DNA of 64,000 bases from Ailurus styani (Eukaryota > Chordata > Mammalia > Carnivora > Ailuridae), in the NCBI GenBank assembly GCA_002007465.1, contig LNAC01001856.1, positions 1 to 64,000 of the forward strand. The letters are read 5' to 3'. Below, piece by piece: positions 52,106 through 63,881 of the stretch (its first letter is position 1; every line of letters begins with the position of its first letter). The notes below the pieces were generated by a model. It had not been told where the DNA came from. It saw only the letters and a list, made by a program, of their open reading frames with translations, and did no database searches. The position numbers and the translations under genes were made by a program.

Positions 52106-55100
52106 CAGAAATGGAATTACTGGATTGTATGTTATTTCTATTTGTAATTTTTTGAGAATCTTCCAAGCTGTTGGCCATAGTGTTTGCACAGATTTACAAT
52201 TCCATCAACAGTGCATGAGAGTCCCTTTTTCTCCACATCCTCATAAATGCTTATTTCTTGCCTTTTTTATATTGGCATTCTGACTGGAGTGAGGTGTTAT
52301 CTTGTGGTATTGATTTACATGATTCCCTCATGATTAATTGTGTTGAGCATCTTTTCATGTATCTTCCTTCTAGAAATGTCTATTCAGGTCCTTCACCAAT
52401 TTTTAATCCAATTATTTGTGGTCTTCATGTTGAGTTATAGGAGTTCTTTACATATTTTAATATATATTTACCAATCAGGTATATAATTTACAAATATCTT
52501 TGCCCATTCAGTAGATTGACTTTTTGTTTTGTTGATGGTTTCCTTTGATGAACATTTTTTTTAGTTTGAAATTGTCTCAACTGTTTATTGTTGCTTTAGT
52601 TGTCCTTACTTAAGGAAATCCAATCCAAAATGTATTGTGAAGACTGATGTTCAGTTACTGCCTGTGTTTACTGCCTATGTTACATTTTGGGGGGGTTTTA
52701 TAGTTTCAGGTCTTGCATTTAGGTGTTAATTAATTTTGAATTTATTTTTGGATATGTTGTAATAAAGTGGTCCAACTTCAGTCTTTTGCATGCGGCTGTC
52801 CAAGTTTCCCAGCACCACTTATTGAAAAGGCTGTTTTTTCCTCATAGTAATTTCTTGGTTCCTTTTTAATAAATTAATTGACCATATAAGTATGGGTTTA
52901 TTTTGGGGCTCCCTACTCTGTTCCATTGTTCTGTGTGTCAATTTTTGTGCCAGTACCATACTGTTTTATTTTTTATTTTATTTTATTTTTTTAAAGATTT
53001 TATTTCTTTATTTGACACAGAGAGAGAGATCACAAGTAGGCAGAGAGGCAGAGAGAGAGGAGGAAGCAGGCTCCCCACCGAGCAGAGAGCCTGATATGGG
53101 CCTCGATCCCAGGACCCTGAGATCATGACCTGAGCCGAAAGCAGAGGCTTTAACCCACTGAGCCACCCAGGCGCCCACCATACTGTTTTAATTACTATAA
53201 CTCTGTAGTATTGTTTCAAATCTGGGATTGTGATACCTCCAACTTTTTTTTTTCTTTCCCAAGATTTCTGTGACTATTCCAGGCTTTCTGTGTTTCCACA
53301 GAAATTGTAGAATTATTTGTTATAGTTCTGTGAAAAATTAAGAATTGAATCTGCAAACTGCCTTGGGATGTATGGATATTTTAATAATATTAATTCTTTC
53401 AATCCATGAACACTATCTCTCTTTTCATTTTTTGCTTGTCATCTCTAATTTCTTTCATCAGTGTCTTATAGTTTTCAGAGTATAGGTCTTTCACCACATT
53501 GGTTTAGTTTATTCCTAGGTATTTTTTTTTATATAATTGTAGATGGGATTATTGTTTTTTTTTCATTTCCTTTCTGTTACTTTGTTATCAATGTATTGCA
53601 ATGCAACTGATTTCTGTATGTTAATTTTGCACCTTGCTACTTAATTCATTTATTAGTTCTGTAATTCTTCAATGCAGTCTTTAGGGTTTTTAATATATAC
53701 TCTCATGTCATCTTCAAATGAGAACAGTTTTACTTCTTCCTTACCAACTTGTATGATTTTTATTTGGTTTTCTTGTCTTATTTATATGGCTAGGACTTCC
53801 AGTACTATGTTGAAGTGGCCAGATATAGATCCCTGTTTTGTTTTTCATCTTGTAGGAAAGCTTTTAGTTTTTCACCATTGACTGCAATGTCAGCTGTGGG
53901 TTTGTCACAAATAGCTTTTATTATGTTGAGATGTATTTTCTCTATACCCCCTTTGTCGAGAGTTTCTGTATGTTTTTTTTACTTTGTAGAATTCTTACCA
54001 TGAATAGATGTTGAATTTTGTCAATTGTTTTGTTTGTTGTTTTGTTGATAATTGCAATTATCATATGTTTTTTATCCTTCATTTTTTTAAATATCATGTA
54101 TCATGGTGATGGATTTGTGGATATTAAAACATCCTTGCATCCCTAGGATAAATCTCATTTAATCGAGGTGAATAATTCTTTTAATGTATTGTTGAATTTG
54201 TTTTGCTAATATTTTGCATCTGTCATTAAGCTATTGAACTATAATATTTTTTGTTATGTCTTTCTCAGCTTAGTATCAGGATAATGCTTGCCTCAAAGAA
54301 ATTTGGAAGCATTGTTTCATTTTCAGTTTTTTGGAGTAGTTTAAGAAGAATAGGTATTAACCCTTGTTTAAATATTTGGTAGAATGCTCCTGTGAAGCTG
54401 TCTAGTCCTGAAGTTCTGTTTGTTGGGTGTTGTTTTTTATTCAAAAAAATTTTTTGGTAACTGAGTCAATCTCATTACTAGCAATTGATTTATTTAGATT
54501 TTCTATCTTCCTGATTTTTGGACTTTTGTATAGTGTTATGAATTTATCCATTTCTTCTAGGTAGGCTAATTTCTTGGCATATGATTTTTCATAAGTAATT
54601 TCTTATAAATTTTTATCCTCTGTTGTCAGTTGTCTCTGCTTCTTTTTCATTTTTGTTTTATTTATTTGTGTCCTTTCACTTTTTTCATGATATGTTTGGC
54701 TAAAATTTTATCACTTCTGTTTATCTTTTCCAACAACCACTACTTGGTTTCATTGACTTTTTTTTTCTATTATTGTCTCTATTTCATTTATTTCCATTCT
54801 GATCTTTATTATTGCCTTTCTTTCACTAACTTTCAGGTTTTGTTCTTTTTCTATTTCTTTTCTATTGAAAGTTAGTTTATTTGAGGTTTTTCTTGTTTTT
54901 ATTTGAATAAGCTTGCATCACTCTCGACTTCCTTTAGAACTGGTTTTTGTGTGCCCAAAGATTTTGAAACATTGTGATTCTATTTTCAATTATCTCAAAG
55001 AATGTTTTGATTTCCTCTTTGATTTTTTCATGAACCCTTTGGTTTGTTTAGTAGCATGCTGTTTAGCTTCCAATTTTGTGGGTTTTTTCCTAGTTTTTTT

Positions 55101-55850
55101 TTCTCTTGCAATTGACTTCTGGTTTCATATCATTGCAGTCTGAAGAGAAGCTTGATATAATTTCAAGTTTTGTAAATTTATTGAGACTTTTTTGTGGCCT
55201 AACATCAGATTTTCATAGAGACTATGTCATATGCCTTTCAAAAGGATGTGTATTCTGCTGTTTTTGAATGGAATGCTCTGTATATACCTATTAAGTTCAT
55301 CTGGTCTAATGTGTTATTCAAAGCCATGGTTTCCTTATTGGTTTTCTATCTGTATGAGCTATACTTTGATATAAGTGGGCTGTTAATTACTATTATTTAA
55401 TTAATTGCTATTATTACTTAATTACTATTATTTATTGCTCTCAATTTTTCCCTTTGGTCTGTTAATATTTGCCATGTGTATTTATGTGATCCCATATTGG
55501 GTGCTAGATATTTACAATTATTTTGTCTTCTTGTTGGACAGATCCCTTTATCATTATGTAATGCCCTTTTTGTCTTTTATTACATTTTTTGTTTTAAAGT
55601 CCATTTTGTCTAATATAAGTATTACCACCCCAGTTTTTTTCTTCCATTTGCATAGAACATCTTTTTCCTTCCCTTCACTTCAAGTCTATTTGTGTCTTTA
55701 AGTCTGAAGTAAATCTTTTGTAGGCAGTTTATAGATGGGTCTTGGTTTTTTATTCCTTCATTTACACTATGTCTTTTGACTGAAGCATTTAATTCATTTA
55801 CATAAGTAATTAGTGATGGGTATATACCTATTACCATTTGTTCATTGTCA
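52105..55850 (-). pseudogene. old L1 ORF2, degenerate
   Basis: Antisense ORF2 along its full order of domains from the C-terminal region to the endonuclease N-terminus. The endonuclease start is readable at 55622-55837: NELNASVKRH, NQDPSINCLQKIYFRLKDT, the region holding the catalytic glutamate motif (usually CLQETHF, here CLQKIYF). Elsewhere stops are dense, consistent with age. Confidence 0.8.
52969..53176 (-). mobile_element. CAN-SINE, young, in L1 ORF2
   Basis: Minus-strand SINE of the 'aagtaggcag' subtype with a long (ATTTT)n tail at left. Perfect 14-bp target duplication accatactgtttta at 52955-52968 and 53177-53190. Confidence 0.96.
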
Positions 55851-56944
55851 TTCCATTGTCATTACCATTGTTGTTTTGTTGTTCTTTTATGTGCCTTTCT
55901 TCTCTTGCTCTCTTCTTTTGTGATTTGATGAATTTTATTAGTGACATGTGTAGATTAATTTCTGTTTATTTCTTGTGTATCTAGTCTAGTATTGGTTTCT
56001 GATTTGTGGTTACCATGACTTTCATATATAATATCCTGTCATATAGCAGTCTATTTTAGGTTAATGTTTGCTTAAGTTTGAACACATTCTAAAAGCTTAC
56101 CCCTTCAATGTTTTATGTATATGGCACTATAATTTACATATTTTATTTAGTGTATCTCTTAACTCATTATCAGATATATAATTGATTTTACTTTTTTTGT
56201 GTTTTAACTTTCACACTAGTTTTATAAGTTATTGATCTACTAATTTACTATATGTTTACTTTTACTAGTGAAATTTTTTCTTTCATAATTTTTTTTTAGT
56301 TCTAGTTATGAAATTTTCTTTTTTCCTTAAAGAAGTCTCTTTAACATTTCTTTTAAGGCCATTTTTGTGGTGATAAATATTTTTTACTTATATTTATCTG
56401 GAAAGTTCTCTCATTCAATTCAAAATAAAAAAATAAGCTTTCTGAGAGGGAACACTTTGCTGTACAGTTTTGTTTTTCTTTTTTTTTCACTTTTAGCACT
56501 CTTTTCTCTAAGTTTTTCATTTTGATTCATTTTTGTATAATTAACAACAGTGTTATATTTGTTTCAGGTGTACAATAAATATAGTGATTCAACAATTCTA
56601 TATGTTACTCAGTACTCATCATGATAAGTGTACTCTTTAATCCCCATCACCTATTTCACCCATAACCTCATCCATCCCCCCTCTGGTAATCATTAGTTTG
56701 TTCTCTGTAGTTAATACTCTGATTCTTGGTCTCTCTCTCTCTCACTCACTCTATCTCTTTCTCTCTCTTGTTTTCCTTTGCTCATTCATTTTGTTTCTTA
56801 AGTTCCACGTATGAGTGAATTCATATGGTATTTTTTTCTTTCTCTGACTTATTTCACTTAGCATAATACTCTCTAACCCTATCCATGTTGCTGTAGATGG
56901 TAAGATTTCATTCTTTTTTATGGCTGAATAATATTTTATTGTGT

Positions 56945-56947
56945 ATA

Positions 56948-57004
<57 letters not shown>
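56945..57004. repeat. (TG)n(TA)n microsatellite
   Basis: Alternating run inside the nested L1's ORF2 end, at the same place where the L1 at 34674 carries (GT)n. It is therefore inherited from the L1 sequence and expanded. Confidence 0.93.
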
Positions 57005-57006
<2 letters not shown>

Positions 57007-57310
57007 TTTATCCATTCATCTTTTGATGGGCCCATGGCTGCTTCCATAAGTTGGCTATTGTAAATAATTCTGCAATAAACATAAGGGTTCATGTATCCCT
57101 TTGAATTAGTGTTTTTGTATTTTTTGGGTAAATACCCAATAGTGCAAGTACTGAATCATAGGGTAGTTATATTTTAAAAATTTTAAGCAACCTCTCTACT
57201 ATTTTCCAGAGTGGCTGCACCAGTTTTGCATTCCCACTAACAGTGCAGGGGGGCTCCTTTTTCTCCACATCCTCATCAGCACTTATTGTTTCTTGTGGTT
57301 GTGATTTTAG

Positions 57311-57311
57311 N
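57311..57311. other. ambiguous base N
   Basis: Single N within the nested L1. The words gattttag before and after it (57303-57310 and 57318-57325) suggest a collapsed or badly resolved short duplication in the assembly. Confidence 0.95.
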
Positions 57312-58270
57312 TGGTTTTGATTTTAGTCATTCTGAGAGGTGTGAAGTGATATCTCATTGTAGTTTTGATTTACATTTCTTTGATGATGAGTGATATTGAG
57401 CATCTTTTCATGTATCTATTGACAAAAAACTTCTGCACAGTGAAGAAAACAATCAACAAATCTAAAATGCAACCTCCTGAATGAAAAAAGATATTTGTAA
57501 GTGACATATCCAATAAAGGGTTAGTATCCAAGACATATAAAGAATTTATACAAGTCACTGGCCAAAAAAAAACCCCACAAATAATTTGATTTAAAAATGG
57601 TCAGAAGACATGAACAGACATTTCTCCTTTTAGCACTTTGAATATATCATGCCGCTCCCTTCTGACCTGCAAAGTTTTTGCTGATAAATTAGCTGATAGT
57701 CATATGGGGTTTCCTTTGTGCATAATTAGTTCCTTTTCTCATGTTATTTTTTAAGATTCTCTCTTAATCTTTAGTTTCTGACATTTTAATTATAATGTGT
57801 TTTGGTGTAGACCTCTCTTGGTTCATCTTTCTTGGGGGTCTCTGTGCTTTCTGTACACCAGTGTCTGGTTTTGTTTTGTTTTGTTTTTTCCCAGATTTGT
57901 GAAGTTTTCAGTTATTATTTTGTTTTTTTCATATAAACTTCCTGCTCCCGTCTTTCTCTCTTTTCCTTTTGGGACCCCTGTAATGTGAATTTTATTATGC
58001 TTGATGTTATCTAGATTTCTCTTAATTTATCCTCGTTTTAAAAATTATTTTTCTCTTTGTTGTTCAGCTTAGAAGATTTCCACTACCCTCTCTTCTTAAT
58101 TGCTGATCCATTTTTCTGAATCCTCCAATCTGCTATTGATTCCTTCTAGTGTATTTTTCATTTTAGTTATTGTATTCTCCAGCTCTGATATTTTTAAATA
58201 TTTTTTATCTCTTTGTTGAAGTTTGCACTGAGTTCTTTCACTCTTCTCCTAAGCACAATAAGTGTATTTA

Positions 58271-59401
58271 TGAGCACTGCTTTAAATGACCAGAGATGAC
58301 GAAGCCTGGCCCCTCCCTATGCTGAGTGGAGTTGGTTTGGAGGGGGCTCCAATCCCAGCTGGGGCTGCCTGCCCTTATGGCAGGGCAAAAGCTGCTTTTC
58401 TAGGGCACTTTCCAGGAAGAGGGTTAGGTATCTTGGGTATGTGAGGGAATGCTTGCGTGGAGTGAGTGTTGGTAGCAACGTTGATGGAGAGTGTCAAAAA
58501 TCGCTCCCATAAGCATTGGGGCAGCTAAGCCTAGCATTAGGCCGAAGGAGATTTTTTTAAAATGGTGCCTACCAACACTTCCATTCCTGGTGAAATTTCT
58601 GTAGATACCTTCTCCTTTAGTTCATGTCTTAAAATTTGTCAATTACTCTCCTTCATGTATAACAGGTGCTTTTCAAACTGTTGCCTCTGTTCTGGGTCTC
58701 ACAGTGAGTGTTATAGTGTGCTGGTCCTTTAAGTGTTCAGTTTCAGTTTTTTTTTTCTTTTTAAGATTTTATTTATTTGTCAGAGAGAGAGGAAGAGAGA
58801 GAGAGCGAGAGAGCGCACAAGCAGGCAGAGTGGCAGGCAGAGGCAGAAGGAGAAGCAGGCTCCCCGTCCAGCAAGGAGCCCAATGCGGGACTCGATCCCA
58901 GGATCCTGGGATCATGACCTGACCTGAAGGCAGCTGCTTAACCAACTGAGCCACCCAGGTGCCCTGAGTCTCAATTTCTGATAGCCCTCTTGCTCAATCA
59001 AGGTTAAGCTCCAGTGATTTTCAAGCTCCCCTAAGTTAATCCCAGCTGCTTTTAAAGGAAGACATTATGGGGGCTTCTCTTCCTCGTCCAGATTCTCATG
59101 GCATATAGTGCCTAATTTAGGGTTACATCCCTTCATTTCTGAGGGGGGACATCAATGCTTATGTTACCTCTCTGACTTGTAAGTCAACATGTTGAAGTTT
59201 TGCTTCCTGGCTGCCTCTCTGACACTCCTGCCCTTCTTGATATGGTTTTCCTTTTTATATCTTTAGCTGTGGAAGAGCTTCTCTGCTAGTCTTCAAGTCT
59301 TTTTCAGAGTGAGTTACACTCTATTCAGTTTCAGACTTGATGTGTCTATGGGAGAAGGTAAGCTGAATATCCTTTTACTCTGCCATTTCCCTAGCTCCTC
59401 T
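58271..59401 (-). mobile_element. old L1M 5' UTR
   Basis: Antisense, GC-richer, non-coding ('ggagggggctccaatccc', 'gaagcctggcccctcc'), interrupted by the SINE at 58747-58964. Unlike the L1M at 32537-33560 it shows no tandem monomers, so the two old L1s have unrelated 5' UTR types. Confidence 0.6.
58747..58964 (-). mobile_element. CAN-SINE, GA-rich
   Basis: Minus-strand SINE; tail tttttaagattttattt at left, body (ag)n and 'gcacaagcaggcagag', head actgagccacccaggtgccc at right. It inserted in the L1M 5' UTR. Confidence 0.92.
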
Positions 59402-59402
59402 G

Positions 59403-60955
59403 ACCATTTTAAAAATCAGGTTTGTATGGACTTTTGTGCCATTGAGTTGTATGAGTTTTTTAAATTACATTTTGGATGTTAACCTCTTATTAGATATTTG
59501 ATTTTCAAGTATTTCTCCAGTTCCATAAGTTACCTTTTCGTTTTGTCGAGGGATTTTTTTTGCTGTGTATAGCTTTTTTTAGATTAATATAGTTCTACTT
59601 ATTTAATTTTGCTTTTTTTGCTTATGTATTTGGTGTCATACCCAGGAAATTGCTGCCAAGGCCACAATTTCACAGTCAACATCATCCTCAGTGGTGAAAG
59701 ATTGAAAGAGTTTCCTCTTGGATAAAGAGCAAGAGTGCTTTCTTTCACCACTCTTATTCATCATAGCCAGAGCAATAAGGCAAGATAAAAAAAAATCCAA
59801 ATAGAAAAGAAGTAGTAAAATTGCCCTTTCTTGCAAGATGGGACCTTATTTATAAAAAATCCTAAAGACTACAACAAAAAAACATTAGAATGAATTAACA
59901 AATTCAGTAATGCTACAGAACACAAAATCAACATAGAGAAAACAGTTGTGTTTCTATACACTGACCACAAAACATATGAAAAAGAAATTTAGAAAATAAT
60001 GTCATTCACAATAGTGTCAAAAAACAAAAATACTCCAGAATATAGGGTGCCTGGGTGGCTCAGTCAGTTATGCAACTGATTTGATTTCAGCTCAAGTGAT
60101 GATCTCAGGATCCTGGGATTGAGCCTTGCATGAGGCTCCCCACTCAGCAGGGAATCTACTTGTCTCCCTCTCCCTCTGCCCTTCCTGCTGTTTGCTCTCT
60201 TTCTTTCTTAAATAAATAAATAAATAAATCTTTAAAAAACAATACTTAGGAACAAATTAAACCAAGGAGTTAAAGTTCTATACACTGAAAATTATAAAAC
60301 TTTGATAAAGAGACTGAAGAAGAGAAACAAAAGGAAAAACATCTCATGTTTGTAGAAGAATAAATGATGTTAAAATGTCCATATTATCCAAAGGTATCTG
60401 CAGATTCAATTCAATCCTTATCAAAATGCCAATGATATTTTTATAGAAATTGAAAAAAATGTAAATTTTGTATGCAACCACAAAATACCCAGATAGCTAC
60501 AGCAATTTTGAAAAAGAAGAAAGCCAGAGACATCACACTACATGATTTCAAACTATACTACAAAGCTGTGGTAGTCAAAACAATATGGTACTGGCATAAA
60601 TACAGACACATAAAGTAATGGAACAAAATCAAGATTCCAAAAATAAACCACTGCATATACAGTCAAATGATATTTGACCCAAGAAAAAAAGCCAAAAATT
60701 CTCAATAAGGAAAGGATATTTTCTACAATATATGGTGTTGGGAAAACTGGATAACCACATGCGGGAGAATGCAACTGGACCTTTATCTTACATCACTTGC
60801 AAAAACTAACTCAAAATTGATTAAAGAATTAAACATAAGACCAAGACCTGCAAGTATAAAACACTTAGAAAATTACATTAAAAAATTCTTTGACATTGGT
60901 TTTGGCATACATATCTTGGATATGACACAAGTCTTTTTATTATACCTCCAAAATG
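59403..60955. mobile_element. old L1 ORF2 in two opposite pieces, SINE nested
   Basis: 59403-59668 is antisense ORF2 C-terminal region ('gccattgagttgtatgag', 'tttggtgtcatacccagg'). 59669-60955 is sense ORF2 from the reverse transcriptase onward ('agactacaacaaaaaaac', 'caaagctgtggtagtcaaaac', 'tggtgttgggaaaactgg'). The arrangement suits a twin-primed or inverted old L1. The sense frame at 60769-60966 includes PRPASIKHLENYIKKFFDIG. The 3' UTR is lost where the neighbouring L1M begins. Confidence 0.75.
60044..60240 (+). mobile_element. CAN-SINE in old L1
   Basis: Plus-strand SINE starting agggtgcctgggtggctcag and ending (aaat)n ctttaaaaaa. It interrupts the L1 between 'caaaaatact' and 'aatacttagga', which share the likely target duplication. 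Confidence 0.9.
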
Positions 60956-61599
60956 CATGTTTATAAATGATTTATGAAGACTTGACCTTTTTTTTCTCCA
61001 TGATTTTTAAAATGACTTCAAGGGTCTTGGGTAGGCTAGGCTGGAAATGTTCAAAATAGAAGCAAACACAATGAAGGAAATCGAAATCATTTTTTTAAAG
61101 TTTAAGCTTAAAGAAATTGATTATTTATTCTAGGAAGAGAAGACTCTGGATATATGATACATTTTCAAATATTTAGAAAGGTGTACTTTAGGAGATATAA
61201 TTATTTTTCCCTAGTGGTTTTCCACACAGATCCAATGACTTTGCATTTAATATTGTAAAGCCAATGGTTAAATAACTGCCATATATTCCAGTCCCTTACT
61301 TCTGGTGAAGTGCCTACTGTCAATCTTAGAAACAATCAACTAGTTGGCTATCTTAAGCTATGAGTTGAGGATGGGGAAAGAGCAGAAAAGTTGGCATACC
61401 AAGCTGTATTACTCATTTATACCTCATTGTGAATGAATCATTGGAAATATTTCTATATGAAAGGTGATTTTAATGGAAGAAATGGACAAAACATAGGAGA
61501 AAATTAACTGCCCATATGTGGGTAAAAACGGGAAAAAGGTGCTAAAGATATCAGAGGGAAACTCAGATCCAGCTCTGATTTAACACAATTCTGCTACAA

Positions 61600-62225
61600 C
61601 AAATTTGTTGAAAAGCTCTCCATTGTTTACGGAATCAAAACTCATAGCTTGGTGTGCCAGATCATTTCTGGTTTTGCCTCCATTTTCCATTCTAATATTA
61701 TAACCCATGCTTTACCTTCATAGCTATTGTCCCTCATTTCAGCTAAACCATCTGTTGTTTATTGTAAGTACATACACTTTAATTCTGTACTTTGCTCCTG
61801 TTGTCCTACCTAATCTGTATGTAAAATTTTCACCCATATTCTGTAAAAGCTAGGCAAAACACTAGCTTACCAAACCAGCTTTCTATAACCTGTTGTCCCT
61901 GACCATCCCTCCCCACTCATTGACTTTTCAATATTTTCTCCCTTATTCTGATCAAATGGGATACTATTTTTACATCTTACTTATGTCAGTTATGCTTTAT
62001 TCTTTGTTTCCTTCTATTTTAGTGTTAAGTTTAACTACATGAAATTGTTGATACTCAACCATTTTTTACTAATATAAGCAGAATTTACATGATTCAACTT
62101 AATACATGACTTATCTCCCCTACTAAACTGTAAGCTTTTTGAATTCCCCTAAAGTGTGTACGTAGTGTTCCCTCTACTTTTCCTTCCACCATATTATTTG
62201 TTGAAATGAATGACTGTATTATGTT
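61600..62225 (+). mobile_element. possible L2 3' end remnant
   Basis: Scattered blocks in L2 order and plus orientation, as quoted for the surrounding region. Divergence is high and I cannot align it base by base; treat as tentative. Confidence 0.35.
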
Positions 62226-62747
62226 CAAAGTGGGTCCCAATGTTTAGGAATTCTCAGGTTGAGCCATTTAGTGTTTTTTTTTTCTGGATAAAGTGGCTGA
62301 ATAAAAATAAGACGAATTTATACATAACTTAATAAAGTTATGTGATCTGTAAAGTTACTTCAACTTTAAGATTTTATTATTTTAATTGCCAAACTCTCTT
62401 GGTGTATAATTTGGTGGCTGCCTCCTGAGCATATTTAAATTGGACCTCATATCCCAACAAAGTTCTTACTCTTTTAGTTTTTGTTATGTAGAGCTTTCTC
62501 CCAGGGGCAAGTTTCACCTTAATTCTAAACACTGACTGCCAGTTATTTATTCTTATTCCCTTATTTGCTATGGCAGTCATCATCCATCTGTAAATGCCCT
62601 GTTTAGTTGTATTTTCTTTTCAAGTAGTTATGCCAGTGTCTATGCATAAATGTTTCAAGTTCTTGTTTTATTATTTTCTGTATGCTCAATACACAGTACC
62701 TGACACATCATAAGACCCTGAGATAATTAATGTTTGCTAAAGGGAGA

Positions 62748-62811
62748 AATAAAAGAAAAAAAGGAGTTAAGAAGGAAGGAAGGATGGAAAGAAAGGAGGA
62801 AGGAAGAATGA
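62748..62811. repeat. purine-rich (GGAA)n-like tract
   Basis: About 64 bases of almost pure purine on the plus strand (aaggaaggaagg, gaaaggagg motifs), an imperfect microsatellite. Confidence 0.85.
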
Positions 62812-63676
62812 AATCCCAGAGATTCATTATCTATTAAGTTAAACCTCCTCTAACCAGTCTGCAATTTTGTTTCATTCAGTAGTTTAGGTTGGAATCCTTA
62901 GAAAGAATTTAAAATGTAAAGTGTTAGTAGGAATTAGAGGCAATGGAATTGAATGATTTCCATTTGTCTTCTGAGTGTTATGTATAAAGGCAGTAGTAAG
63001 ATTTTCCCTGTGATGAACAGAACACTAAAGAAAATCAACTTTTAGGATACAGGACAAAAGAAGAGATGCCACTGAGAAACATCGCATAAATGAAAGTAGA
63101 AAAGACCTTGGCATGTGAGCTGAGCAACAGAAGATTGGCAATCTGCTTATCTGCAGGAAAAAAAAATCTTAACTATAAAAGCAAGCAAGCAGATTGCTGC
63201 CCCTTAGACTCCAAGCCTCTAGGGCCATGGTTACTGCATATTTTCCCCTCTTCCACTTTCAACGTATCAAATATTCTCAAGAATGCAGGAAATAATTAAT
63301 GACTTTCAAAGCTATTAGCAATATATTCAGAACACAGGATCCTGCAAGGCATACCAAAGGCAGACTGAGGACTTTTTTTCCAAGCCAAATGTCTCTCCAA
63401 AAATTCTTCCCAATGGACAGATCAGTGAAATGCTGATTCAAGCATGCTGCTCTCTGGGTGACACAACTTTTACTTGGTCATTCAGTCATTCACTGGCCTT
63501 TTGTTCTAGAGGTCAATAATGCATGACTAAGAGGAAAAATATCTCCCTTTGGAGAAAAAAATGAATTTCTGTCAATCAATCCTTTTTATTTCAGGTTGAA
63601 GAAATTTTCTCAAGAAGGCCATACTCCTGACACAGGAGTGGCAATTCCAGCAAGGTTGATTAAGACACAGTTTGGG

Positions 63677-63869
63677 GGTGCCTGGGTGACTCAGTGGGTT
63701 AAAGCCTCTGCCTTAGGCTCAGGTCATGGTCTCAGGGTCCTGGGATCGAGGCCCACATCGGGCTCTCTGCTCAGCAGGGAGCCTTCTTCCTCCTCTCTCT
63801 CTGTCTACTGCTCTGCCTACTTGTGATCTCTCTCTCTGTGTCAAATAAATAAATAAAATATTTAAAAAA
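63677..63869 (+). mobile_element. CAN-SINE, young
   Basis: Plus-strand SINE of the 'ctacttgtgatctctctctctgtgtcaaa' subtype. Perfect 12-bp target duplication acacagtttggg at 63665-63676 and 63870-63881. The frame at 63596-63826 runs into the SINE and is accidental. Confidence 0.96.
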
Positions 63870-63881
63870 ACACAGTTTGGG

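Larger units (their letters stand above)
56501..57626. mobile_element. L1 insertion with inverted 5' part, nested in L1M ORF1
   Basis: 56501-57420 is minus-strand L1 3' UTR and ORF2 C-terminus (56751-57092 includes YYSAIKKNEILPS). 57421-57626 is plus-strand ORF2 text ('cttctgcacagtgaagaaaac', 'ggtcagaagacatgaacag') belonging just upstream. This is the twin-priming arrangement. The target duplication cttttagcact (56490-56500 and 57627-57637) restores an unbroken host ORF1. A (TG)n(TA)n run lies at 56945-57004. Confidence 0.9.
56340..58270 (-). pseudogene. old L1 ORF1, split by a nested L1
   Basis: Antisense ORF1. The C-terminal end is at 56340-56420 ('catttcttttaaggcc', 'gaaagttctctcattcaat'). 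After the nested L1 the RRM (57638-57990: 'atatcatgccgctccc', 'taatgtgttttggtgtag') and coiled coil (58000-58270) follow. No open frame of note remains. Confidence 0.72.
52105..59401 (-). mobile_element. old L1M copy, ORF2 to 5' end, with nested L1 and SINEs
   Basis: Minus-strand old L1: ORF2 C-terminal region starting at 52105 (no 3' UTR), ORF2 through 55850, inter-ORF (55850-56340), ORF1 (56340-58270) and 5' UTR (58270-59401). It is interrupted by SINEs at 52969 and 58747 and an L1 at 56501-57626. The right end has gccatttcc (59382-59390), a weak YY1-like word, near the inferred 5' end. Confidence 0.82.
60956..63664. other. non-repeat DNA with faint L2-like stretches
   Basis: No gene recognised. 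About 61600-62225 ('gaaaagctctccattgttta', 'cctgaccatccctcccca', 'ctactaaactgtaagcttt', 'ttgttgaaatgaatgac') follows the order of blocks in old L2 3' ends. 62690-62745 ('cacagtacctgacacatcat') is another such tail. A GGAA-rich purine run lies at 62748-62811. The 68-codon minus frame 62377-62583 lies in unassigned DNA, is strongly basic and matches nothing I know. Confidence 0.4.
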
